Of a DNA stretch of 19,165 bases, positions 8,676 through 15,870 are shown one piece after another. The notes below the pieces were generated by a model. That model was not told where the DNA came from, made no database searches, and saw only the letters and a program-made list of their open reading frames with translations. This DNA is from DATFXM01 sp035315885 (GTDB lineage: Bacteria > Acidobacteriota > Blastocatellia > UBA7656), in NCBI GenBank assembly GCA_035315885.1, contig DATFXM010000165.1:1-19165 (forward strand). The letters run 5' to 3'. Position 1 is the first letter of the stretch, and every line of letters begins with the position of its first letter. The position numbers and the translations under genes were made by a program.

Positions 8676-10399
8676 GAGGGTCCCGTTTGTCGATCTTCAG
8701 CTCAAAACGCTCAGCGGTCACAGTTCTCCTTCTAGGTTTGTTTGTACCCTCGACGTTCGCGGACAAGGCTTCTGGAGTACATTTCACGGATGTCACTCAG
8801 CAAGCCGGCATATCCTTTAAGCACGTGGCGTCGCCGGAGAAGAAGTATCTTGTCGAATCGATGAGCGGTGGAGTAGCGTTCTTTGACTACGACAATGACG
8901 GCTTCCTGGACATCTATCTGGTCAACTCGCTGACCGTAGAGCTGGCGAAGGCCGGTGCAAAAACGCGAAGCGCCCTCTATCACAACAATGGTGACGGTAC
9001 GTTCACTGATGTCACCGACAAGTCCGGACTGGGCGACGTCGGCTGGGGCATGGGTGTCGCGGTTGGTGACTACAACAACGACGGTTTCGACGACGTTTAT
9101 GTCACCTGTCTCGGGCCAAACCATTTGTTCAAGAACAACGGCAATGGAACCTTCACCGATGTGACCTCGACGGCCGGAGTTGGCGATCCGCGCTGGTCCA
9201 CGGGTGCGGCGTTTGTTGACTATGACAACGACGGCAAGTTGGATCTCTTCGTAGCAAACTACGTCAACTATGATTTGAATCATCTGCCGGAGTTTGGAAA
9301 AGACAAGACCTGCCAGTACAAAGGTATCGCAGTCCAGTGCGGGCCAAGAGGGCTGCCGGGTTCGGGAGACTCGCTTTATCACAACAATGGCGATGGAACG
9401 TTTACCGACGTCACCCAGAAGGCGGGCGTGTCGGACCCCAACGGATATTTCGGAATGGGAGTCATCTGCAGCGACTTCGACGATGACGGGTTCGTGGATA
9501 TCTACGTTGCGAACGACTCGACGCCGAACTTCCTGTATCACAACAACGGCAACGGCACGTTCAAAGAGATCGGGTTCGTATCGGGCACCGCGGTGAGCGA
9601 AAACGGATCGGAGCAGGGGAGCATGGGAGTTACCGTAGGGGACTACGATCACGACGGAAAGCTCGACATCTTCGTGACGAACTTCGTAGACGACTACGAT
9701 ACGCTGTATCACAACGACGGTCGAAATCTGTTCACAGACGTTTCGTACAAGGCTAATGTTGCCGCGGTGAGCATGCCGTTCGTGAGATGGGGAACGAAAT
9801 TCTTCGACTATGATAACGACGGCTGGCCCGATCTGTTCGTGGCGTGCGGGCACGTCTACCCTCAGCTCGAAAGGTATCGCGAACGGAAGCTGCTTCATCA
9901 CAACAACCGCGATGGCACTTTCACCGAAGTAGCCGCGCAGTGCGGCGCTCCCCTGATGCAGGATCGCGTCAGTCGAGGCGTTGCATTTGGCGATTTTGAC
10001 AACGACGGCGACGTGGACATCGTGATCAACGACCTGGATGGCGAGCCTCAGTTGCTGCGCAATGATGGCGGAAACAGCCTCAACTCAGTCTTGATCCGGA
10101 CCATTGGAGTAAAAAGCAATCGCGACGGCATCGGAGCGAAAATAAAAGTTGTAGCCGGCGACCTGACTCAGATTGACGAAGTTCGAAGCGGCGCGAGCTA
10201 CATCTCGCATAGCGACATGCGACTGCATTTTGGTCTGGAAAAACGCGCGAAGGTGGACTTGATCGAAGTCCGATGGCCTAGCGGAATAGTAGATAAAGTC
10301 ACTAACGTGAGCTCGAACAGGATCCTCACCATTAAGGAAGGGCAAGGTCTGATCGACCAAAAAGAGTTCAAGCGCGTTGCGCAAAATGCCGGCGGCTGA
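8672..10399 (+). CDS. CRTAC1-like FG-GAP/ASPIC-UnbV secreted protein 2
   Basis: A 575-aa exported predicted beta-propeller. The signal peptide (residues 1-30, basic n-region, core VTVLLLGLFV, cleavage after TFA) is followed by FTDVTQQAGISFKHV. Seven DxDxDG calcium-loop repeats follow (DYDNDG, DYNNDG, DYDNDG, DFDDDG, DYDHDG, DYDNDG, DFDNDG), then an ASPIC/UnbV domain at about 478-556 with SNRDGIGAKI, GASYISHSDMRLHFGLE and VRWPSG. All seven loops look intact, unlike the paralogue at 196. Two cysteines (CQYKGIAVQC) sit in an insertion shared with both paralogues. The GTG start overlaps the TPR stop, so translational coupling is likely. The family is widespread in Acidobacteriota and Planctomycetota and its molecular function is unproven. 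Adhesion or assembly of extracellular complexes is inference. Confidence 0.9.
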   Translation: MRGSRLSIFSSKRSAVTVLLLGLFVPSTFADKASGVHFTDVTQQAGISFKHVASPEKKYLVESMSGGVAFFDYDNDGFLDIYLVNSLTVELAKAGAKTRSALYHNNGDGTFTDVTDKSGLGDVGWGMGVAVGDYNNDGFDDVYVTCLGPNHLFKNNGNGTFTDVTSTAGVGDPRWSTGAAFVDYDNDGKLDLFVANYVNYDLNHLPEFGKDKTCQYKGIAVQCGPRGLPGSGDSLYHNNGDGTFTDVTQKAGVSDPNGYFGMGVICSDFDDDGFVDIYVANDSTPNFLYHNNGNGTFKEIGFVSGTAVSENGSEQGSMGVTVGDYDHDGKLDIFVTNFVDDYDTLYHNDGRNLFTDVSYKANVAAVSMPFVRWGTKFFDYDNDGWPDLFVACGHVYPQLERYRERKLLHHNNRDGTFTEVAAQCGAPLMQDRVSRGVAFGDFDNDGDVDIVINDLDGEPQLLRNDGGNSLNSVLIRTIGVKSNRDGIGAKIKVVAGDLTQIDEVRSGASYISHSDMRLHFGLEKRAKVDLIEVRWPSGIVDKVTNVSSNRILTIKEGQGLIDQKEFKRVAQNAGG

Positions 10400-10414
10400 T
10401 GAACCTCACTCATC

Positions 10415-10421
10415 AAGAGGG
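10415..10421 (+). promoter_or_regulatory. Ribosome-binding site deciding the TPR2 start
   Basis: AAGAGGG at 10415-10421 lies 9 nt before GTG 10431. The other in-frame candidates (TTG 10377, ATG 10467 and ATG 10470) have no comparable sequence at the right distance. Confidence 0.5.
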
Positions 10422-10430
10422 TCTGCAGAT

Positions 10431-11834
10431 GTGACGGGCTTGGATAATCAGCGATCCCTATTGTCGATGATGACTTCACCGAAAAAGACTGTTGCCTGGT
10501 TGTGCATCGTTCTTGCGATTGCGCTCTGGGTTACGGCTCTCGATGCAGTCGCACAAACGGATCCCATCCTGGAGCGGCTTCAGCGCGCAGCTTCGTTGAT
10601 TGGTCAGAATAAGCTTGAACAGGCTGAAAGCGAGCTGAAGGCGGTGCTCAAGGTGTCGCCAGACGACGCATCGGCTTTGGATTTGCTCGGAACGATTAAG
10701 GCAAGGCAGGGAGATCTGGATCAGGCGGAATCGCTGTTTGCGCGCGCAGTAGCAAAAGACGGACGTCACATCGGCGCACACATGAATCTCGCTTATCTTT
10801 ATTTGTTGAAGCGTGCACCGGATCGCAGCGCCGCGGAGTTGAATGAAGTGCTCCGGCTGGATCCTTCCAACGCGGACGCAAGCTTCAAACTAGGCTGGCT
10901 CCTGTATTCTCAAGGGAAGTACGACGAGTGTATTAAACTTGTAGCGCAGGCAAGGCAATCGCAAGCGATCTCACCGCCGTTGATCGCCATCCTGGGAGAT
11001 GCTCAGTTCAAGAAAGGCAATCTGGAACAAGCAGAGACTGCGTACCTCGAGTCGCTCGCGGCGTTGGGTGCAAATCCTGATGCGCTGCTTGGCTTGTCGA
11101 TGGTGTACAAGGCTCGTAACGACACGAAGTCATTTGCGGCTTATATGAATCGGGCGTCCGCGTTGATAAACGGATCGCCGGACCGTCTCTATAGATTTGC
11201 TGTGATCGCGTCCGAATCTCCGCTGGCTGATCAGGCCCCGATCGCGTTGAAGCGAGCGATTGAGTTAAGACCGAACGAGCCAACTTATTACTTCTTGCTC
11301 GGTATTTGCTGGTTGCAGAAGCCTGATGTTCACGAAGCGGAGCAGGCATTCAGAGAATTCCTGAGGCTGATGCCGGAGAGTCCTCAAGGCCAGTTGCATC
11401 TGGGATACGCGCTGTTGAAACAGAAGCGCTATCCTGAAGCGCGAGAATGGCTGGAGAAGAGTTTCTCGAAGCAACCGGCGATTGCTGAGACCTTTTACTA
11501 TCTGGGTCTGATAGCCCAGGAGGAAAACGAGGATTCGAAAGCGGTGGAGCTTTTTCAGAAGTCAATAAACCTGTCGAACGATTTCGCGTTTGCGCACGTT
11601 GCGCTGGGCAGCAGCTACCTGAAGCTCAAGGACTACGCGCGTGCTCGGCAGGAGCTGGAAATCGGCGCGAAGCTGAATCCGAACGACACCAAAGTCCATT
11701 ACACCCTGGCGTTGTTGTACGCGCGATTGAAAGAGCCCGCGCGCGCACAGGAAGAAATGCAGATAGTCGAAAGATTGAAGAAGGTCAACGGGCAGGACGC
11801 TGCGGAGGTTACACCGGCACCTCCCCGGCCGTGA
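10431..11834 (+). CDS. Secreted TPR-repeat protein 2
   Basis: A 467-aa protein with a signal peptide (hydrophobic core AWLCIVLAIALWV, cleavage expected after DAVA at residue 41), then TPR units from about residue 45 to 455. Examples are ALDLLGTIKARQGDLDQAES, ASFKLGWLLYSQGKYDEC and HVALGSSYLKLKDYARARQE. It presumably acts as an envelope scaffold like the first TPR protein, but is shorter and has a clearer signal peptide. GTG 10431 is chosen for its AAGAGGG site. ATG 10467 or 10470 would give an equally good signal peptide and cannot be excluded, while the longer TTG 10377 form would overlap the preceding gene. It lies 31 bp after CRTAC1-like 2. Its TGA stop shares its last base with the 259-bp inverted element. 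The pairing of a TPR gene with a CRTAC1-like gene is thus repeated twice in the operon. Confidence 0.85.
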   Translation: MTGLDNQRSLLSMMTSPKKTVAWLCIVLAIALWVTALDAVAQTDPILERLQRAASLIGQNKLEQAESELKAVLKVSPDDASALDLLGTIKARQGDLDQAESLFARAVAKDGRHIGAHMNLAYLYLLKRAPDRSAAELNEVLRLDPSNADASFKLGWLLYSQGKYDECIKLVAQARQSQAISPPLIAILGDAQFKKGNLEQAETAYLESLAALGANPDALLGLSMVYKARNDTKSFAAYMNRASALINGSPDRLYRFAVIASESPLADQAPIALKRAIELRPNEPTYYFLLGICWLQKPDVHEAEQAFREFLRLMPESPQGQLHLGYALLKQKRYPEAREWLEKSFSKQPAIAETFYYLGLIAQEENEDSKAVELFQKSINLSNDFAFAHVALGSSYLKLKDYARARQELEIGAKLNPNDTKVHYTLALLYARLKEPARAQEEMQIVERLKKVNGQDAAEVTPAPPRP

Positions 11835-12092
11835 GAGTTCTGAGTGCTGAGTGCTGAGTGCCGACCCCGAAGGGTTGCGTCGTCCAGCCCAGGGTGTTTC
11901 TGAGTTCTGAGTCCTTGGTTTCAACCCCAACGGGGTTGCGCCGTCCAGCCCAGGGTTGCCGTCCGCGGCTACCCTGAGAAGATTTGTCTCAAAGTTTCGC
12001 AACCCTGTAGGGGTTGCGTCCGGTGACTCGAACAGAGCATCGCTTACGCAACCCTTCGGGGCTGAAACTCAAGACTCAGAACTCAGAACTCT
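11834..12092. repeat. 259-bp inverted-repeat element (MITE-like)
   Basis: The 47-bp ends (11834-11880 and 12046-12092) are inverted copies that match at 40 of 47 positions. Their outer parts are 7-bp units of AGTTCTG/AGTGCTG type and their inner parts are CCCCGAAGGGTTGCGT. Inside are further hairpins: CAACCCC/GGGGTTG (11922-11938), CAGGGT/ACCCTG (11951-11976) and GCAACCC/GGGTTGC (11999-12017). The phrase GTCCAGCCCAGGGT occurs twice (from 11882 and 11943). The element starts on the last base of the TPR2 stop codon and ends on the base before the CRTAC1-like 3 ATG. No coding capacity and no target-site duplication are visible. Confidence 0.8.
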
Positions 12093-13787
12093 ATGCGGCA
12101 TCAAAAGCGATCCCTGTGGATGTGTGTCTTGTTGTGCACCGGCTTATGTGCCGTAGCGTTGCCCCTCCATCAAACGGCGAGCGCCGGTGCGGCTGCAGCT
12201 CGGACTCCGGTGATCTTCACCGAAGTGACTCCCACAGAGAGCAAGATAACCTGGGTCCACGACAATGCACATTCAAACGAGCGCTTTCTTCCCGAGACTG
12301 TGGGCGCCGGCGCAGCATTTCTCGACTACGACAACGATGGGTGGATGGATATCTTTCTGGTCAACAGCGGACCTTCGGATTTCTTTTCCCCACCGGTGCC
12401 GCTTAAGAACGCACTCTACCGAAACAACCACGATGGGACATTCACCGACGTGACTGAAAAGGCTGGCCTGACAGCGCAGACATTCGGAATGGGTGTAGCC
12501 GCCGCGGACTTCGACGGCGACGGATGGGTAGACCTGTACATTACGGGCTACGGCCGGAACATCTTGTTTCGAAACAACGGCAACGGTACTTTCAGCGACG
12601 TAACCGAGCGCGCGGGAGTTGCGGCTCCAGGTTGGTCAACATGTGCGGTGTGGTTCGACTACGACAACGATGGAAAGCTCGACCTGTTCGTGTCGAGCTT
12701 CGTCTACTACGATAAGTCGCAGATCACACTTTGCACGGATGAATCGCGAAAGCAGAGGTACTACTGCGTACCGCGATTGTTCAAGCCGATGCCCAGTCAC
12801 CTGTTTCACAACAACGGGAACGGAACATTCACCGATGTGAGCAAAGAAGCAGGTATTGCTGCCCACCCGGGGAAATCTTTCGGCGCCGTGGCAACCGATA
12901 TAAACAACGACGGCTTGATGGACCTGTTTGTGGCTAACGATACGATGCCGAACTTTCTTTTCATCAATCGAGGAGGCGGCAGGTTCGAAGAGGCAGGACT
13001 GGCCGCCGGCGTAGCATACAGCGAGAACGGCCGGCCGAGATCGGGCATGGGCGTAGACGCCGCCGACTACGATGGAGACGGTTGGCAGGACTTGTTTGTA
13101 GCTAACATCGATCAGGAGTTCTTCAGTCTGTATCACAACGGCGGTGATCTCACATTCTCGGACGAGCCGGGTGAGATCGCGCCGGCCACTCAGTTGTTGA
13201 GCGGATGGGGATTGAAGTTTTTCGACTTCGACAACGACGGGGATCAGGACCTGCTCCTGGTGAACGGTCATCCCGACGACCTGATCGAGATGCGACTCTC
13301 GAAAGTGAAGTATAAAGAGCCCCTGTTGCTGTTCGAGAATACGGGGCGCACTTTCAAGAATGTTGGGGCGCAGTCCGGCCCGGTTTTTGCCCGCAACTTT
13401 TCTGGTCGAGGCATGGCCGTCGGGGATTTCGATAACGACGGCGATCTTGATGTCCTGATTTCCAACAACGGCGAGGCCCCGGTGCTGTTGCGGAATGACG
13501 GCGGCAATCGGAACAACTGGCTTGGGGTGCAGCTAATCTCGACGAAGAGCAATCCCGCAGCGGTCGGTGCTTTGATCACCTGGCAGGCAGGCGGCGTCAA
13601 ACGTTCCAGACTCAAGACCGGAGGCGGGAGCTATCTGTCATCTCACGATCCCCGCGAGATACTGGGGATCGGATCTGCTACAAAGATCGATTATCTGGAG
13701 ATTCGCTGGCCTACTGGAGTAATCGACCGGTTGACGAACCCCCCGGTGAACACCTATATCAAGGTCCGAGAAGGCGACAAGAAGTAG
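12093..13787 (+). CDS. CRTAC1-like FG-GAP/ASPIC-UnbV secreted protein 3
   Basis: A 564-aa exported beta-propeller paralogue of the proteins at 196 and 8672. The signal peptide has the basic n-region RHQKR and core CVLLCTGLCAVAL, with cleavage near TASA (residue 31). FTEVTPTESKITWVHDN begins the mature domain. Seven metal-loop repeats follow (DYDNDG, DFDGDG, DYDNDG, DINNDG, DYDGDG, DFDNDG, DFDNDG), then an ASPIC/UnbV domain at about 485-560 with GGGSYLSSHDPREILGIG and IRWPTG. The fourth loop is divergent. The shared cysteine pair is present as CTDESRKQRYYC. No Shine-Dalgarno sequence precedes ATG 12093, because the preceding bases are repeat sequence, and an in-frame TGA lies at 12063-12065. 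Initiation may depend on coupling from the upstream gene or on the fold of the element. The cytochrome gene starts 8 bp downstream. Confidence 0.88.
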   Translation: MRHQKRSLWMCVLLCTGLCAVALPLHQTASAGAAAARTPVIFTEVTPTESKITWVHDNAHSNERFLPETVGAGAAFLDYDNDGWMDIFLVNSGPSDFFSPPVPLKNALYRNNHDGTFTDVTEKAGLTAQTFGMGVAAADFDGDGWVDLYITGYGRNILFRNNGNGTFSDVTERAGVAAPGWSTCAVWFDYDNDGKLDLFVSSFVYYDKSQITLCTDESRKQRYYCVPRLFKPMPSHLFHNNGNGTFTDVSKEAGIAAHPGKSFGAVATDINNDGLMDLFVANDTMPNFLFINRGGGRFEEAGLAAGVAYSENGRPRSGMGVDAADYDGDGWQDLFVANIDQEFFSLYHNGGDLTFSDEPGEIAPATQLLSGWGLKFFDFDNDGDQDLLLVNGHPDDLIEMRLSKVKYKEPLLLFENTGRTFKNVGAQSGPVFARNFSGRGMAVGDFDNDGDLDVLISNNGEAPVLLRNDGGNRNNWLGVQLISTKSNPAAVGALITWQAGGVKRSRLKTGGGSYLSSHDPREILGIGSATKIDYLEIRWPTGVIDRLTNPPVNTYIKVREGDKK

Positions 13788-13795
13788 TTATTCCG

Positions 13796-14944
13796 GTGAG
13801 AAAACTGCTCAAGAAAACGACGTTCGCCGTGTTGATCGTTGCGTGCGCCGGTCTGTCATTTGCCAGTCAGTCCGCTCGCACTATCGGGCCGGTTGGTGAA
13901 ATGACGCAATCCGGCGGGCATCAGGCGCCGAACTCTTTCAGAGTAGTTTCCGACAAACAGATCAAATGCGGCGGGTGTCATGCCGATAAGGAAGACACTC
14001 AACATATGACGCCAATGGCTCATGCACTTGAAATGGCTGATGTTTGCCAGGTGCTCAAGTTGCACCCCAGCATGAGTTTCAAGAATGGCCCGTACACGTA
14101 CGTCATCGCGCAACAACCGGGCGGCGCCACATACACGGTAAGCGATGGCAAAGCAACCATAAGCGAACCGCTGGTGTACTGTTTTGGGCTGGGCGAGGTT
14201 GGCCAGACGTACGTCTTCCGACACAAAGGCACGCTCTATGAAAGCCGAGTGACGTTCTACCGTACGATTGACGGGCTCGACTTCACGACGGGTCAATCGA
14301 CCGCGATTCCCTCGTCGGTAGAAGAAGCACTGGGACGGCCGCTGAGCGCCCAACAAGCCGGAGAGTGTTTCGGCTGTCACGCGCCTTCCGCAGTCGAAGG
14401 TTCGCGGCTCAGCCTGGATGCGCTCGAACCCGGCGTGACGTGCCGGGACTGCCACGGCTCCGGAGAAAAGCACGTGCAAGCAGTCAGCTCCGGGTCTTCC
14501 AGCGATCCTCAGATCTTCAACCCGGGCAAGCTCAACGCTATTCAGCTTTCGCAGGAGTTCTGCGGCCGGTGCCATCGAAGCTTCGATCAGGTGATGGGAG
14601 TGCCCGGCCAGTTTGGGATCAACAACATAAGATTCCAGCCATATCGAATCTTCAACAGCCGGGGCCACAATAAACTGGACGCCCGTATCTCGTGCGTGGC
14701 GTGCCACGATCCTCATCGGCCGCTCGAACGCGAGTCTTCTTATTACGACGCAAAATGTTTGCAATGCCACCTATCTGGAGCCGATGACACAAAAACGGCT
14801 TCCAGAGCCGCTGCTGCATGCAAGACCGGCAAACGAGATTGCACCGGTTGTCACATGCCAAAGGTCGAAATACCCGGGATGCATTTCAAGTTTACCGATC
14901 ACTGGATTCGAGTAGTCAGACTGAACGATAAGGTACCAAGATGA
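13796..14944 (+). CDS. Heptaheme c-type cytochrome
   Basis: A 382-aa exported multiheme cytochrome, expected to move electrons in the periplasm or at the outer membrane. Seven CXXCH sites are visible at residues 58-62, 191-195, 216-220, 256-260, 300-304, 321-325 and 349-353. The first is separated from the rest by about 128 heme-free residues containing GQTYVFRHKGTLYESRVTFY, a pattern I recall from cytochromes found beside TPR/CRTAC1 genes (memory, not checked). The C-terminus has CTGCHMPK and FTDHW, which supply possible distal His ligands. The N-terminus MRKLLKK plus hydrophobic core ends in IVAC17, which fits a lipobox, so it could be a lipoprotein; cleavage by signal peptidase I after FAS is the alternative. 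GTG 13796 lies 8 bp after the CRTAC1-like 3 stop with a poor ribosome site, suggesting coupling. No catalytic CXXCK site is seen, so an electron-transfer role is more likely than a reductase. Confidence 0.88.
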   Translation: MRKLLKKTTFAVLIVACAGLSFASQSARTIGPVGEMTQSGGHQAPNSFRVVSDKQIKCGGCHADKEDTQHMTPMAHALEMADVCQVLKLHPSMSFKNGPYTYVIAQQPGGATYTVSDGKATISEPLVYCFGLGEVGQTYVFRHKGTLYESRVTFYRTIDGLDFTTGQSTAIPSSVEEALGRPLSAQQAGECFGCHAPSAVEGSRLSLDALEPGVTCRDCHGSGEKHVQAVSSGSSSDPQIFNPGKLNAIQLSQEFCGRCHRSFDQVMGVPGQFGINNIRFQPYRIFNSRGHNKLDARISCVACHDPHRPLERESSYYDAKCLQCHLSGADDTKTASRAAAACKTGKRDCTGCHMPKVEIPGMHFKFTDHWIRVVRLNDKVPR

Positions 14945-14960
14945 TCTGAACGAGAACTAA

Positions 14961-14990
14961 GCGAGTAAGAACAAAGCGAACAAGAACAAA
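14961..14990 (+). repeat. 15-bp tandem repeat before small gene
   Basis: GCGAGTAAGAACAAA (14961-14975) is followed directly by GCGAACAAGAACAAA (14976-14990), matching at 13 of 15 positions. It forms a purine-rich leader just before the Shine-Dalgarno sequence of the next gene. Function is unknown. Confidence 0.5.
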
Positions 14991-15003
14991 GAAGGAGTGA
15001 GCG

Positions 15004-15648
15004 ATGAAGAGTAAAGTTGACCCTGACCTTCAGCGACTGCGGTGTTCGGCGAAGACAGTCTTTCTCGCGCTCTTGTTTGTCGTTTCGATAGGCGCGGCGC
15101 CGGCGCTCGCACAACAGCCGGGGTCGCCCGGCGCGCCAGTCATAAAGGATCCGAGGAGCGAATCGATTCAACGCCAAAACCGCGAGGCTACATTGCGGAG
15201 CGCTGAATTGGTGGTTCCGCCTGAAAAGATCGATCAGGCTCGGATCAAGCTGGCGATCGATCAGATGAGGGAGGACTTCAGGCGAATTCAAGTCGTGAGA
15301 AACGAAATTGCTCGAATCGTGTTGTCCGACAAGGCGATCGACTTCAAGCAGGTCAGCACCGAAGTGATTGAGGTCGGCAAGCGGGCGGAGCGATTGAAGG
15401 GCTACTTGATGCCTGCCGGAAGTCAGCAGAAGAAGACCGAAGTCGATCCGGCCGAGATTGGCCGCGAAGACATGAAACCGGCCCTGACAAAGCTGTGCAA
15501 GTTGATAGACAGGTTTGTTGACAACCCTGTGCTAAAGGAACCGGGGACTACGAACATCGAACAGTCGGCTCAACTCGGCCGCGATCTTGTAAGTATCGTC
15601 GAGCTGAGCGGCAACATCAAAAAGTGCGCGGAGAAGATTAAGGAATAG
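15004..15648 (+). CDS. Small secreted helical protein, function unknown
   Basis: A 214-aa protein I cannot assign to a named family. It has a clear signal peptide: a long n-region, core VFLALLFVVSIGAAP, and cleavage after ALA at residue 36. The mature part is predicted largely helical and charged, with a Pro/Gly-rich start (QQPGSPGAP) and amphipathic stretches at about 74-108 and 118-135. A C-terminal segment (about 155-213) carries two cysteines, at 165 and 208. No transmembrane segment or enzyme motif is seen. AAGGAG at 14992-14997, 6 nt before ATG 15004, supports the start. It is the last gene of the co-directional run, 59 bp after the cytochrome. Its Shine-Dalgarno site suggests independent initiation. 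It could be an accessory subunit of the cytochrome or CRTAC1 complex, but that rests on position alone. Confidence 0.8.
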   Translation: MKSKVDPDLQRLRCSAKTVFLALLFVVSIGAAPALAQQPGSPGAPVIKDPRSESIQRQNREATLRSAELVVPPEKIDQARIKLAIDQMREDFRRIQVVRNEIARIVLSDKAIDFKQVSTEVIEVGKRAERLKGYLMPAGSQQKKTEVDPAEIGREDMKPALTKLCKLIDRFVDNPVLKEPGTTNIEQSAQLGRDLVSIVELSGNIKKCAEKIKE

Positions 15649-15656
15649 GGTAATAG

Positions 15657-15870
15657 GGTTTAGAGTTTCGGGCTTCGGGTTTGAGTCTCGGGTTTCTGGC
15701 TTCTTTGCGGCCTTTGCGTGAAACCCCAACCCCGCTCTTCACCGACAGAGGGGACAAAGCCGTTTGTCCCGGTAGCCGATGACGGTCCAAGTTCAGGTCT
15801 CACGCAAAGGCCGCAAAGAATGCAGAAAACCAGAAACTAGAAACCAGAAACCAGGAACCCGAAACTAGCT
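15657..15870. repeat. Inverted-repeat element between convergent genes
   Basis: Perfect 21-bp inverted arms lie at 15701-15721 (beginning TTCTTTGCGGCCTTTGCG) and 15800-15820. Outer arms at 15660-15700 and 15821-15868 are 7-bp-periodic units of GGGTTTC/AGTTTCG type facing AACCAGA/AACTAGA type. An inner perfect hairpin, GGGACAAA (15751-15758) with TTTGTCCC (15763-15770), is present. The element ends at the stop codon of the minus-strand GH3 gene and begins just after the plus-strand gene. It may act as a bidirectional terminator, but no clear U-run is seen. No coding capacity is visible. Confidence 0.75.

Noticed and set aside
8732..9901. 389-codon minus-strand open frame opposite CRTAC1-like 2 (and a similar one at 400-1449)
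   Set aside because: The repeated VVVI-type peptides are the reverse complement of the GAC-rich DxDxDG calcium-loop codons. They are repeat shadows, not genes.
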